From Candidatus Flexifilum breve (GTDB lineage: Bacteria; Chloroflexota; Anaerolineae; Aggregatilineales; Phototrophicaceae): a DNA stretch of 64,000 nt. The notes beneath the pieces were generated by a model. That model had not been told where the DNA came from and made no database searches. It saw only the letters and a program-made list of their open reading frames with translations. Below, one piece after another: positions 25,874-34,153 of the stretch. Every line of letters begins with the position of its first letter. Position 1 is the stretch's first letter. The DNA is taken from NCBI GenBank assembly GCA_016717205.1, contig JADKGC010000012.1, forward strand, positions 62,001-126,000, written 5' to 3'. Both the position numbers and the translations under genes were made by a program.

Positions 25874-27429
25874 ACGCCGGGGCTCTGCGTCTTGATTTGG
25901 ATGCGCACGGGCAGCAGCGGCAGGCGCGGCAGCCATTCAGGGGTAATGCTAATTTGCGGGACGGTGCCTTCAGCGAGGTCGAGCGAGGTCGTGAGCGTTT
26001 GCAGCGCCTCCTCGGGCGTGCGCCCGGCTAACTGGTTGCCCAACTCACCATAGTTGATCTGCTGGGCGGCGAGCGCGCTGCATGCCAGGTTGAAGATCAC
26101 GCGCCCATCCGCCTCAAAGCTCGTCACCGCGCCGCGCTCATACAGGATGGTCTCCGGTCGCAGCGAGCGCCCCGCCGGGATTTGACCCGCCAGCCGCGCA
26201 AAGGCGACCTGCTGCGCCGTTTGCTCGTCAACCGCCGTTGCCGCGACGATGACGCGCATCGTGAGCGAGAGCGAATCGGCTACATCACCGACTTCGTGAT
26301 CAAAGGTCATCCAGTCCGTGCGTTCTTCGCTGATGCGCACGGTTTCGGGGATCAGGAACTGTGATTCGTCGATGCGCGTGAGCATTTCGGTGTAGGCGCG
26401 GTCTTGCAGCTGCTGGCGCAGAATGGCGATCAGGCGGTCGCGGTCGTCCGTGCTGACGGCGCGCACGGCCCGATCCTCGCCGCCCGTGATCGGCGCGAGG
26501 TTGCGCACTTCCACGCGCGGCGCGAGGTCGTCGTTCTCGACGACCGTATTGATTTGGTTAGCGTCGACGTTGCCGCTGCTGCCCGCCGCCTCCGCTTCGA
26601 CCCGGACTTCGATCTGCAGGCCGATCCCCGCCGGGACGGTCGTCTCGGCAGTGGTGCGGAAGCGAATCGTGGTGCCCGCGCTGGTGGCGACGACTTGCCC
26701 CGCCGGGATGGTGATGTTCTGGTTGGTGCGGTTGATGAAGATCACACTGCCCGTGGCGGTCGTGTCGAGCAAGTCCTGCGCGCCCGTCGTTTCGATAGTG
26801 GCGCGTTCTTCGATCTGCGCGATCAGGCTGATGGCCGGGATGCTGCCGTTTTCGACATCGGGGAAGCCGCCCGCGCGTTCGGGGTCGGCGGTGATGATCG
26901 CGTCGATTTGCAGGCGCTCCTGCGCCGGCGTCACGGTGATGGTGGCGCTGGGTAGCACGACGATGCCCACCGCGACCAGCACGCCCACTAACAGCAACAG
27001 CGCGATCAGTCGACCAATCGCGCGGCGAATCTTCACGCTGCGCGGCTCGTCGTCAACCAGCACGCGGCTGGCGTACTGGCGCAGTTCTTCGGCTTCAGGT
27101 TCGTCTTTGGGGCGTTGAAAGCGCGTGGTGAAGACTTTGGAGCGTCCACGCTTCCACTTACCGCGTTCGCTCTGGCCGACGGTTTCAAACGTGCTGATGT
27201 TGAGCTCCGCCGCGTGCCGAATCACGACGGCATCGTGCGTGATGAGCGCAAGGCGAATCGCGAGGCGCATCGCTTCCCGCTGCACCAGCACGAGATCGAG
27301 CTTACGGGTGAGCGCGGTGCCGTTTTCTGGCCAGATCAACAGCACCCGCTGCCCGCGCAAAAAGGTGAGGCGGTCGCGGATACTCGCGACATCCTCACCC
27401 GTTTCGAGCTGGAGAAATTCGGCCTTCAT
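25870..27429 (-). CDS. Membrane-anchored baseplate-J-like protein
   Basis: The 519-residue protein has a cytoplasmic N-terminal domain (about 1-135) and one membrane helix (about 137-160: AIGRLIALLLLVGVLVAVGIV). A large outside part follows, resembling baseplate J-like proteins (TGSVIFINRTNQNITIPAGQVVATSAG, then VRVEAEAAGSSGNVDANQIN). No phage tail genes are nearby, so a cellular envelope role is more likely. The start ATG overlaps the alaS stop (ATGA) and its own stop overlaps ruvX ATG, a tight three-gene operon. The N-terminal segment LTFLRGQRVLLIWPENG may be a small separate domain. Function unknown. Confidence 0.75.
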   Translation of the reverse strand: MKAEFLQLETGEDVASIRDRLTFLRGQRVLLIWPENGTALTRKLDLVLVQREAMRLAIRLALITHDAVVIRHAAELNISTFETVGQSERGKWKRGRSKVFTTRFQRPKDEPEAEELRQYASRVLVDDEPRSVKIRRAIGRLIALLLLVGVLVAVGIVVLPSATITVTPAQERLQIDAIITADPERAGGFPDVENGSIPAISLIAQIEERATIETTGAQDLLDTTATGSVIFINRTNQNITIPAGQVVATSAGTTIRFRTTAETTVPAGIGLQIEVRVEAEAAGSSGNVDANQINTVVENDDLAPRVEVRNLAPITGGEDRAVRAVSTDDRDRLIAILRQQLQDRAYTEMLTRIDESQFLIPETVRISEERTDWMTFDHEVGDVADSLSLTMRVIVAATAVDEQTAQQVAFARLAGQIPAGRSLRPETILYERGAVTSFEADGRVIFNLACSALAAQQINYGELGNQLAGRTPEEALQTLTTSLDLAEGTVPQISITPEWLPRLPLLPVRIQIKTQSPGV

Positions 27430-30137
27430 CCGCCCGCCGCAGCGATTAACTGACGGGCCGTGTCGAGGGCTTCATTCAGTTTGCCCGCGTCTTTGCCACC
27501 GGCCTGCGCCATCGTCGGACGCCCGCCGCCGCCACCACCGACCACCGCTGCAATCCCCTTGATGAGATTGCCCGCGTGATAGCCCTGCTTGGAGAGATCA
27601 TCCGTCACGGCGACGACCAATTGCGGCTTGCCATCGATCACGCTGCCGATGACCATCACGCCGCTCTTGACCGCGTTGCGGAACCAGTCCGACACTTCGC
27701 GCAGCATATCCGGCGGAACGTCGTCTAGGCGGGCGATGAGCGCCTGCGCGCCGTTGATCTGTTCGAGATTGCTGCTCACCAGCACGTCGAAGCTCTTCTT
27801 GGCGAGTTCGCGCTGGAGCGCCGCCGCCTGCTTCTTGGCCGTCGTGAGTTCGCTTTGCAGCGCGGCGATCCGGTCGCCGACCTGATCGGGCGACGTGCTC
27901 AACTGCGCGGCCAACTGACCGAGTGTATTCATGCTGCGCTGGATGTATTCGACCGCGCCGTGCCCGGTCAGCGCTTCGACGCGGCGAATGCCCGCGCTTA
28001 CGCTGCCTTCGGCGGTGATGATGAACGCGCCGATCTGCCCGGTTTCGCTCACATGGCAGCCGCCGCACAGTTCATAGCTGTAGCGGTCATCTTCTTTCTT
28101 GACGGTGACCGTGCGCACGCGTTCGCCGTACTTCTCGCCGAACAGCGCCATCGCGCCTTCCGCGCGGGCGTCGGCCAGCGACTTTTCGACGGTCAGCACG
28201 GGATAATTCTTCAGGATGTAGTCGTTGACTTCCGTCTCGACCTCGCGGATCTGTTCCAGCGTGACTTTGCTGTCATGCGCGAAGTCGAAGCGCAGACGAT
28301 CCGGCGCGACCAGCGAACCGCGCTGCTGGACGTGCGTGCCGAGATGCCGGCGCAGCGCTGCGTGGAGCAGGTGGGTCGCGGTGTGATTGCGGGTGATATC
28401 GCCGCGGCGTTCGAAATCGATTTGTGCGTGGGCGGCGTCGCCGACCTTCGGCGTGCCTTCGACGACTTCGCCGACGTGCACGATCAAACCGCCGACCGGG
28501 CGGCGCATGTCTTCGACTTCGACACGCCAGCCCTTGCCGCTAATCACGCCCATGTCGCTCACCTGACCGCCCGCCTCAACGTAGAACGGCGTCTTGGGCA
28601 GCACGATTTCGACTTTGTCGCCGACGAGCGCATCCTGCACGGGGCGACCGTCCACAAATAGCGCGACGACGGGCTCATCGACCGGGGAGGCGGTGTAGGG
28701 CGTGTAGATCACGCCGCTGGACGCCAGCGCGCCCGACGACTTGAGCGCGTTGAGCGTGTCGTTGTAGGCGTCCGCGCTGGCAATGGTGCCCATCGCCTGA
28801 CCGCCGCCGCTCGCGAGCGAATGCGCTTCTTCCGCGGCTTTGAAGCCCGCTTCGTCGACCGTGAAACCACGCTCTTCGACGATGTCTTTGGTCACCTGAA
28901 TCGGCAGGCCGAGCGTCGCCTTCAGGTAGAAGGCTTTGTCGCCGCTCAGCAAGGTCTGACCAGCGCTTTGCAGGCGGTCGAGTTCTTCTTCGAGTTCGGT
29001 TAAGCCGCGGTCGAGCGTGCGGCGGAAGCGTTCTTCTTCCTGCGTGATGACCTTGATGATCGCGTCACGGCGCTCGACCAGTTCAGGGTACTGCGCACCC
29101 ATGATACCGACCACCGCGTCGACCAGCCCGCCGAGGAACGGCTTGTCAAAGCCGAGCTTGGAGCCGAAGCGCGACGCGCGCCGGATGACCAGACGGCAGA
29201 CCGAGTCGCGGCCTTTCGCGCCAGGGAGCACGCCATCAGCGATCAGGAAGACCGCCGCGCGTAGGTGATCCGCGATGACGCGGTAGGGCACGATGTTCGC
29301 GTCGCGCTGCTCGTCGCTGTCGCCCGTGAGTTTTTGCGTGGCTGCGAAAATTGGCAGGAAGAGGTCGGTTTCATAGTTGGAGAGCACGCCATTGACGACG
29401 CTCAGCACGCGTTCCAGACCCATCCCGGTATCGACGCCGGGTTTGGGCAGCGGCACATCGAACGCACCCGTATGATCCGGGTCGTCCTGCGTGCGGTTGA
29501 ACTGCATGAACACGAGGTTCCACAGTTCGAGGAAGCGATCATCTTCCTTGGTCAGCGACGGGATGATGTCGTCGATGCCGCGATCCGGGTACTTGTCCCA
29601 GTGGAGTTCGCTGGTGGGGCCGCACGGACCAGTTTCCGCCATCTGCCAGAAGTTCGTCTTCGGGCCGAGACGCGCCACGCGCTTGGGGTCAACGCCCATG
29701 TCTTTGACCCAGATGTCATAAGCTTCGTCGTCGTTCTGATAGACGGTGAAGGCGAGGCGTTCTTTGGGCAGACCGTAGACTTCGGTCAGCAGCAGGTAAG
29801 CATACTTGATCGCGTCGCGCTTGAAGTAGTCGCCAAAGCTGAAGTTGCCGAGCATTTCAAAGAAGGTGTGATGGCGCAGCGACGGGCCGACGTTCTCTAA
29901 GTCACTGTGCTTACCTGACACGCGCATACACTTCTGCGAGGTGGTCGCGCGGGAATACGGGCGCGAATCCAGCCCAAGGAACACATCCTTGAACTGCACC
30001 ATGCCCGCGTTGGTGAACAGCAGTGTCGGGTCATTGGATGGCACCAGCGACGAGGACGCCACTTCCTGATGTTTCATTTCTGCAAAAAAGTCTAAGAATG
30101 CCTTGCGCGCCTCGGCGCTGGTCATCGGTTTCATCAT
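27426..30137 (-). CDS. alaS: Alanyl-tRNA synthetase
   Basis: AlaS charges tRNA-Ala. The 903-residue protein has the class II catalytic core (LFTNAGMVQFKDVFLG, HHTFFEMLGNFSFGDYFK, and GLERVLSVVNG), the editing-domain zinc site HTATHLLH with CGGCHVSETG, and a C-terminal DHHA1 domain ending in a glycine-rich GGGGGGRPTMAQAGG. The ATG at 30137 (or 30134) is preferred over 30161 because AAGGA lies directly upstream. A TATAAT on this strand at 30176-30171 could be the -10 box. Gene order alaS, baseplate-J-like, ruvX with ATGA overlaps indicates one operon. Confidence 0.96.
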   Translation of the reverse strand: MMKPMTSAEARKAFLDFFAEMKHQEVASSSLVPSNDPTLLFTNAGMVQFKDVFLGLDSRPYSRATTSQKCMRVSGKHSDLENVGPSLRHHTFFEMLGNFSFGDYFKRDAIKYAYLLLTEVYGLPKERLAFTVYQNDDEAYDIWVKDMGVDPKRVARLGPKTNFWQMAETGPCGPTSELHWDKYPDRGIDDIIPSLTKEDDRFLELWNLVFMQFNRTQDDPDHTGAFDVPLPKPGVDTGMGLERVLSVVNGVLSNYETDLFLPIFAATQKLTGDSDEQRDANIVPYRVIADHLRAAVFLIADGVLPGAKGRDSVCRLVIRRASRFGSKLGFDKPFLGGLVDAVVGIMGAQYPELVERRDAIIKVITQEEERFRRTLDRGLTELEEELDRLQSAGQTLLSGDKAFYLKATLGLPIQVTKDIVEERGFTVDEAGFKAAEEAHSLASGGGQAMGTIASADAYNDTLNALKSSGALASSGVIYTPYTASPVDEPVVALFVDGRPVQDALVGDKVEIVLPKTPFYVEAGGQVSDMGVISGKGWRVEVEDMRRPVGGLIVHVGEVVEGTPKVGDAAHAQIDFERRGDITRNHTATHLLHAALRRHLGTHVQQRGSLVAPDRLRFDFAHDSKVTLEQIREVETEVNDYILKNYPVLTVEKSLADARAEGAMALFGEKYGERVRTVTVKKEDDRYSYELCGGCHVSETGQIGAFIITAEGSVSAGIRRVEALTGHGAVEYIQRSMNTLGQLAAQLSTSPDQVGDRIAALQSELTTAKKQAAALQRELAKKSFDVLVSSNLEQINGAQALIARLDDVPPDMLREVSDWFRNAVKSGVMVIGSVIDGKPQLVVAVTDDLSKQGYHAGNLIKGIAAVVGGGGGGRPTMAQAGGKDAGKLNEALDTARQLIAAAGG

Positions 30138-30219
30138 AAGTCCTTGTGAAGGGGCGTACATTTCACTGAAATTATAGTCTGCGACCGATGTTTTTTGTAG
30201 GGGATGCGTTCGTGAAGAC

Positions 30220-30259
30220 CACCTTGTGAAATTGGGAGCAATTGCCCCCGATCAAGGTG
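30220..30259. other. Inverted repeat in the alaS/PPOX divergent gap
   Basis: CACCTTG (30220-30226) and CAAGGTG (30253-30259) flank a second short pairing, GGGAGCAATTGCCCCC. It lies upstream of the likely alaS -10 box, so it is more probably an operator or part of the other transcript than an alaS leader. Role unknown. Confidence 0.3.
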
Positions 30260-30368
30260 ACGTATGTCGGTTTTTTGCGGCGGTGGTCGGGAGTACAATG
30301 AGTTTTGTAAACACATAAGTAACCCGGCGTTCCGGCGCTGGACGGCAAGTACTCCTGAGGAGACTTCT

Positions 30369-30782
30369 GTGATTGACACTCCGAGCATTGTCCTGACCGA
30401 ACCCGTTCGGCAGTTCTTGCTTAAGCCGTTGACCGCCACGCTGTCCGTCATTGACCATGACGGTTTCCCCCATTCGATCCCGCTGTGGTTCGATGTGGAG
30501 GGTGGCGACCTACTGCTGATCAGCCACCGCAACAACCAATCTGTCGAGTTTGCGCGCAGCCGGGGCACGGTCATCATCGGCGCGACGAACTGCGAAGCCG
30601 AAGGGTATGTGTTCACGGGCGAAATCATGATCGAGCGCAAGCCCGATTACCAGACCCTCAAGCGGATCGCCAATCGTTATGAAGGCGACCGTCAGGTCAA
30701 GCTCGATGTCGCCGAATGGCTGTCTAATCCCAATTTGACGCTTATCCGTTTCACAATCGAAACGGCAGCACCTGTCGCTTAA
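30369..30782 (+). CDS. PPOX-class flavoprotein 1
   Basis: Pyridoxamine-phosphate-oxidase-fold proteins bind FMN or F420. The 137-residue product has FLLKPLTATLSVIDHDGFPHSIPLWFDVEGGDLLLIS, typical of the small split-barrel, and a C-terminal TLIRFTIETA strand. GTG 30369 is chosen because GAGGAG lies 7 bases upstream; an ATG 35 codons earlier adds a non-family stretch. It has a close paralogue at 32137, with the TIR-FGE gene between them. The substrate is unknown. A very strong terminator follows. Confidence 0.83.
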   Translation: MIDTPSIVLTEPVRQFLLKPLTATLSVIDHDGFPHSIPLWFDVEGGDLLLISHRNNQSVEFARSRGTVIIGATNCEAEGYVFTGEIMIERKPDYQTLKRIANRYEGDRQVKLDVAEWLSNPNLTLIRFTIETAAPVA

Positions 30783-30803
30783 CGTACATCTCTCCTCCTC
30801 CTT

Positions 30804-30845
30804 AAGTAAAAGCGCGGAATCCCACCAGGTTCCGCGCTTTTACTT
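30804..30845. terminator. Strong bidirectional intrinsic terminator
   Basis: AAGTAAAAGCGCGGAA (30804-30819) pairs perfectly over 16 bases with TTCCGCGCTTTTACTT (30830-30845) around a 10-base loop. A-runs and T-runs flank the GC core on both strands. It isolates the first PPOX gene from the TIR-FGE gene. Confidence 0.85.
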
Positions 30846-30909
30846 TGCCTTGATGAGCAACGAATCTGTATAATCACAAGCCTGCAGTGGACTACGTGGA
30901 CAAAGAATA

Positions 30910-32121
30910 ATGACGAAGCTGTTTATTAGCTATGGTCGCGATGATCAGGCCTTCGCCCAAAAACTCGCCGCTGAACTGGAAGCAAACGGCTTTGATGTGT
31001 GGATTGATATTGCCGAAATACAGGCGGGCGTGAAGTGGAGCACGGCGATTCAGGAAGCGCTCGACAATTGTGAGATGATGCTGGTCATCATTTCGCCCGA
31101 CTCGATGGCTTCAACGAATGTTGAGGATGAATGGCAGTACTTTCTCGACACGCAGAAGCCCGTCATTCCCATTTACTGGCAGCCCGCGAAGATTCATTTT
31201 CAACTGCATCGATTACAGTATGTTGAATTCCTGAACGTTGATTTCACGACCGCCATGACGAAGCTCTACACGGAATTGGAGCGACGTAAGCAGCAATTCA
31301 TGGCAGCCCTCAACGCGCCTTCGACAACCGCAACCCAAGCACTGCGTTTTGGCCAAATGCCAGCGCCGATACAGTCACAGACCGGCAAGCTGCTTGGTGA
31401 ACCGTTCGAATGGTGCGCGATTCCCTCCGGTGAAGTGACCATCGAAGCTGGTGGATCGTTCGACAAGCCGATGCCGTTTCTGGTCGAACCCTTCTATCTG
31501 GGCAAATACCCGATCACAAACGCGCAGTTTCAGGTGTTTGTCGACGCCCCGAACGGCTGGCGCAACCCGGAGTGGTGGAACTATTCCGCTGGCGGCAATG
31601 GGTGGCACGCAGATTTTCCGGATCCACCAGCGCCCGCGTTTGACGCACTGCCGGATCACCCCCGCTCGAATGTGTGCTGGTACGATGCGATAGCGTTTTG
31701 CCGCTGGCTGAGCGGCGCGACCGGCGAACCGATTATGCTGCCGACCGAGCAGCAGTGGCAGCGCGCCGCTGAAGGCGACGATCACCGCAAATACCCCTGG
31801 GGAGATACTTTCGACCCGGCACTGTGTAACACCAGCGTGGGCAAAGATTGGAAAGCCAGCTCGACCACGCCAGTCACGCAGTACCCGGCTGGCGCCAGCG
31901 TGTTCGATGTGCTGGATCTCACTGGGAATGTGTGGGAATGGTGCCTGAACTCGTGGGAGACAGGAAAAACTGACCTCACCGAACTGCGTGTCAAGCGCAC
32001 GCTGCGTGGCGGCGCGTTCTATTTCATCCACTATGAGTATTTGCGTGTGGGGCTGCGCGGTTTTTATGATGCTTCTATGATCTCGAACACGCGCGGTTTT
32101 CGCATCGCGCGCAGCAATTGA
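30910..32121 (+). CDS. TIR domain fused to an FGE-sulfatase (C-type-lectin-fold) domain
   Basis: Residues 1-130 are a TIR domain: KLFISYGRDDQAFAQKL, then VWIDIAEIQAGVKWSTAI, and SPDSMASTNVEDEW, where Glu74 occupies the place of the catalytic glutamate in NAD-cleaving TIR proteins. Residues about 165-403 are an FGE-sulfatase-like domain (FEWCAIPSGEVTI, FYLGKYPITNAQFQVF, LPTEQQWQRAA, GNVWEWCLNSW, RTLRGGAF). The catalytic cysteines of true formylglycine-generating enzymes are not apparent after LRGGAF, so this half is probably a binding or sensing module. TIR-FGE fusions are known from bacterial signalling and conflict systems. The gene lies between two PPOX paralogues and 15 bases before the second. 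Confidence 0.85.
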   Translation: MTKLFISYGRDDQAFAQKLAAELEANGFDVWIDIAEIQAGVKWSTAIQEALDNCEMMLVIISPDSMASTNVEDEWQYFLDTQKPVIPIYWQPAKIHFQLHRLQYVEFLNVDFTTAMTKLYTELERRKQQFMAALNAPSTTATQALRFGQMPAPIQSQTGKLLGEPFEWCAIPSGEVTIEAGGSFDKPMPFLVEPFYLGKYPITNAQFQVFVDAPNGWRNPEWWNYSAGGNGWHADFPDPPAPAFDALPDHPRSNVCWYDAIAFCRWLSGATGEPIMLPTEQQWQRAAEGDDHRKYPWGDTFDPALCNTSVGKDWKASSTTPVTQYPAGASVFDVLDLTGNVWEWCLNSWETGKTDLTELRVKRTLRGGAFYFIHYEYLRVGLRGFYDASMISNTRGFRIARSN

Positions 32122-32136
32122 AGAGGAAATAAACTC

Positions 32137-32535
32137 ATGTTGTCTAACGAAGTCCGCGAATTTCTGAAGAAACCCTTGATTGCCCGTCTCACCGTGATCG
32201 ACCCGAATGGCTATCCGCACAGTGTGCCGCTCTGGTTTGATGTGGATGGCGACGATATCATCATCATCAGCGACCGCAAGACCAAGAAGATCGACTATAT
32301 TGCGGCTAACCCGAAAGCGTCGCTCACGATGGGCGGCGACTCGGTCGAAGGCGTCGGCTATAGCTTCAAAGGGCGTTGCTCTAACGAGGAAGACCCCGAT
32401 TACCGCTGGCTCAAGCAGATGACTTACCGCTATGAGGAAAACCCGCAGGCCGACAAGGACATCGAACTCTGGCGGACCACGCTCGACATGATGATCATCC
32501 GCTTCAAGATCGACAAGGTCATGAAGGTCGCATGA
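32137..32535 (+). CDS. PPOX-class flavoprotein 2
   Basis: The 132-residue protein is a paralogue of the one at 30369: EFLKKPLIARLTVIDPNGYPHSVPLWFDVDGDDIIIIS aligns with it through the whole FMN/F420-binding split barrel, and the C-terminal MMIIRFKIDKV strand corresponds. It begins 15 bases after the TIR-FGE stop with GAGGA upstream, so the two are likely cotranscribed. Its 3' end overlaps the convergent WYL regulator gene by 17 bases. No substrate can be named. Confidence 0.86.
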   Translation: MLSNEVREFLKKPLIARLTVIDPNGYPHSVPLWFDVDGDDIIIISDRKTKKIDYIAANPKASLTMGGDSVEGVGYSFKGRCSNEEDPDYRWLKQMTYRYEENPQADKDIELWRTTLDMMIIRFKIDKVMKVA

Positions 32536-33463
32536 TCGTCGGCGCAGCGTGACCGTATCGGCGTAAAATCTGGGCGGCGTAGTCCTGCACCGTGAGCCGC
32601 AGGGCTTCTGGTGCCAGCACCTCGACTGCGCCGCCCAATGGCAGAATTAACCTCAGCGCTGCTTCGAAGCTCTCCAGCGCCAAGCTGATGATAGTTGATT
32701 CATCCTCGTTCCGAATCAGGGTATAGGGCTGTGTCCAGGCGCGCAGCAGCGCGGGTGACGCGCGCAGTGCTACCTCAAAAGCGGGTGGTGGCAGTTCGGC
32801 CTCGGCGCAGATCGCTTGCCAGTGCGCATCCAGATCGAAATCGCCGGGGCGGTTGAACCGGCTGACACTCACCTGAACATCGTCCAGATCGCCGAGGCGG
32901 TAATGGTGGAGACTTGCACCGCTGCTTGCGATCACATACCAAACCCCTGCCTTGAAAATCAGCCCATACGGATCGATCAAGCGCTCAATCGGCACATGCC
33001 CCCACAGGCGGTAGCGGATGTGCACCTGTCGGTCTGTTTGCACGGCGTCGTAGAGCGCGCGCAGATGCGGCTTAGTCGCCTCGCGCTGCCCCCACCACGT
33101 CCAATCGAGCAGAATGCGCGGCGGTCGCCCCTGCGTCACGGAGGTGTACAGCTTGAGCAAAGCAGTCTTGAGCTTTTGCCCGACTTCCAGTTCGGCGAGC
33201 GCGTCCGGTACGCTGAGCATGAGCAGCGAACCGCGTTCGTCGCGCGTCAGCCCGTTGAGCTCACCGCCATAGTCTTCGAGCAGGTGATAGCCGCCCGTGA
33301 CACCGTAATCCGCGTAGATCGGCACCCCGAGTTCGCCCAACGTATCCATGTCGCGGTAGATCGTGCGTTTCGACACGCCGAGTTCGTCGGCTAATTCCTG
33401 TGCGGTAGCTGTGCCCCGAGTTTGCAGCAGCAGAATCAGGTTAATCAGGCGATCAGCGCGCAT
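32519..33463 (-). CDS. HTH-WYL transcriptional regulator
   Basis: The 314-residue protein has an N-terminal DeoR-type winged helix (LILLLQTRGTATAQELADELGVSKRTIYRDMDTL, about 5-45) and a central WYL domain (VHIRYRLWGHVPIERLIDPYGLIFKAGVWYVIAS). A C-terminal WCX-like region follows. WYL regulators sense ligands or nucleic-acid damage signals. It is divergent from a GyrI-like gene, a common partner, and the 130-base gap contains a perfect TGACA/TGTCA inverted repeat, a likely operator. Start ATG at 33463. Confidence 0.9.
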   Translation of the reverse strand: MRADRLINLILLLQTRGTATAQELADELGVSKRTIYRDMDTLGELGVPIYADYGVTGGYHLLEDYGGELNGLTRDERGSLLMLSVPDALAELEVGQKLKTALLKLYTSVTQGRPPRILLDWTWWGQREATKPHLRALYDAVQTDRQVHIRYRLWGHVPIERLIDPYGLIFKAGVWYVIASSGASLHHYRLGDLDDVQVSVSRFNRPGDFDLDAHWQAICAEAELPPPAFEVALRASPALLRAWTQPYTLIRNEDESTIISLALESFEAALRLILPLGGAVEVLAPEALRLTVQDYAAQILRRYGHAAPTIMRPS

Positions 33464-33507
33464 GTTTACCCCTCTGTCGATCCTGCTCCTAGACTACCGT
33501 GAAAAGC

Positions 33508-33522
33508 TGACAGAGGGTGTCA
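33508..33522. promoter_or_regulatory. Candidate operator TGACA-N5-TGTCA
   Basis: TGACA (33508-33512) and TGTCA (33518-33522) form a perfect inverted repeat in the WYL/GyrI divergent gap, 45 bases from the WYL start. A third TGTCA half-site lies at 33541-33545. Confidence 0.45.
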
Positions 33523-33593
33523 TCTTTGCGCCGTACTATGTGTCATAGAGCGATCGAATGACGGAACGCTCGACAAGAAAGCGAGAACAGCTC

Positions 33594-34043
33594 ATGGACG
33601 TACGAATCGTCGAACTGCAACCTTTGCGCGTGGCCAGTGTGCTCGGCTATGGGACGGAACCGGAAATGCTGGCGTGGAATCAGATGTTCGCGTGGGCGGG
33701 TGAGCATCACCTGTTTGAGCAGCCGCACCGCCTGTTCGGGTTCAACAACCCCAGCCCGTCGGTGGGCAGCCCGCAGTACGGCTACGAAGTCTGGATCACG
33801 GTGGGCGCGGACGTGCAAGCGGATAACGTGGCGCAAATCAAGCAGTTCAGTGGCGGTAAATACGCGGTGACACGCGTGACTGGCGTGGACAACATCGCGC
33901 CGACATGGCAGGAATTCGTCAAGTGGCGCGAGGCCAGCGGCTTCCAGAATGCGGCGCATCAGTGGCTGGAAGAACATATCCGCGTCGGCGCGGAGGTCGC
34001 TCCGGCGGAGATGGTGCTCGACCTGTACATGCCCATCAGGTAG
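33594..34043 (+). CDS. GyrI-like small-molecule-binding protein
   Basis: The product (149 residues from ATG 33594, 161 from ATG 33558) has the GyrI/SHS2 pattern: MDVRIVELQPLRVASVLGYG, then YGYEVWITVGADV, and a C-terminal MVLDLYMPIR. Such domains bind hydrophobic or cationic small molecules and often occur beside regulators. Which start is used is unclear; the later one matches the family's usual N-terminus. It probably responds to, or reports to, the divergent WYL regulator. The gene ends at a strong terminator. Confidence 0.78.
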   Translation: MDVRIVELQPLRVASVLGYGTEPEMLAWNQMFAWAGEHHLFEQPHRLFGFNNPSPSVGSPQYGYEVWITVGADVQADNVAQIKQFSGGKYAVTRVTGVDNIAPTWQEFVKWREASGFQNAAHQWLEEHIRVGAEVAPAEMVLDLYMPIR

Positions 34044-34061
34044 ACCGTCCACAGCAGACGG

Positions 34062-34096
34062 AACGCCGGGTCAACCCTGACCCGGCGTTTATTTTT
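34062..34096 (+). terminator. Intrinsic terminator after the GyrI-like gene
   Basis: AACGCCGGGTCA and TGACCCGGCGTT form a 12-base-pair stem with a 4-base loop, followed by TTTATTTTT. Confidence 0.85.
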
Positions 34097-34153
34097 GTTA
34101 CGCCAGTGCTATATACTAGTGTCACGTTCATCCATTCTGTCTAGGAACTTACG

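Noticed and set aside
30138..30368. Possible T-box leader for alaS (GGTGGT on the minus strand)
   Set aside because: The T-box core GGTGGTACCGCG is not matched, there is no antiterminator/terminator pair, and the likely -10 box lies downstream of this region.
31900..32121. Variable region of a diversity-generating retroelement in the FGE domain
   Set aside because: The FGE/C-type-lectin fold is a known target type, but no reverse transcriptase, template repeat or adenine-biased duplicate is seen in the window.
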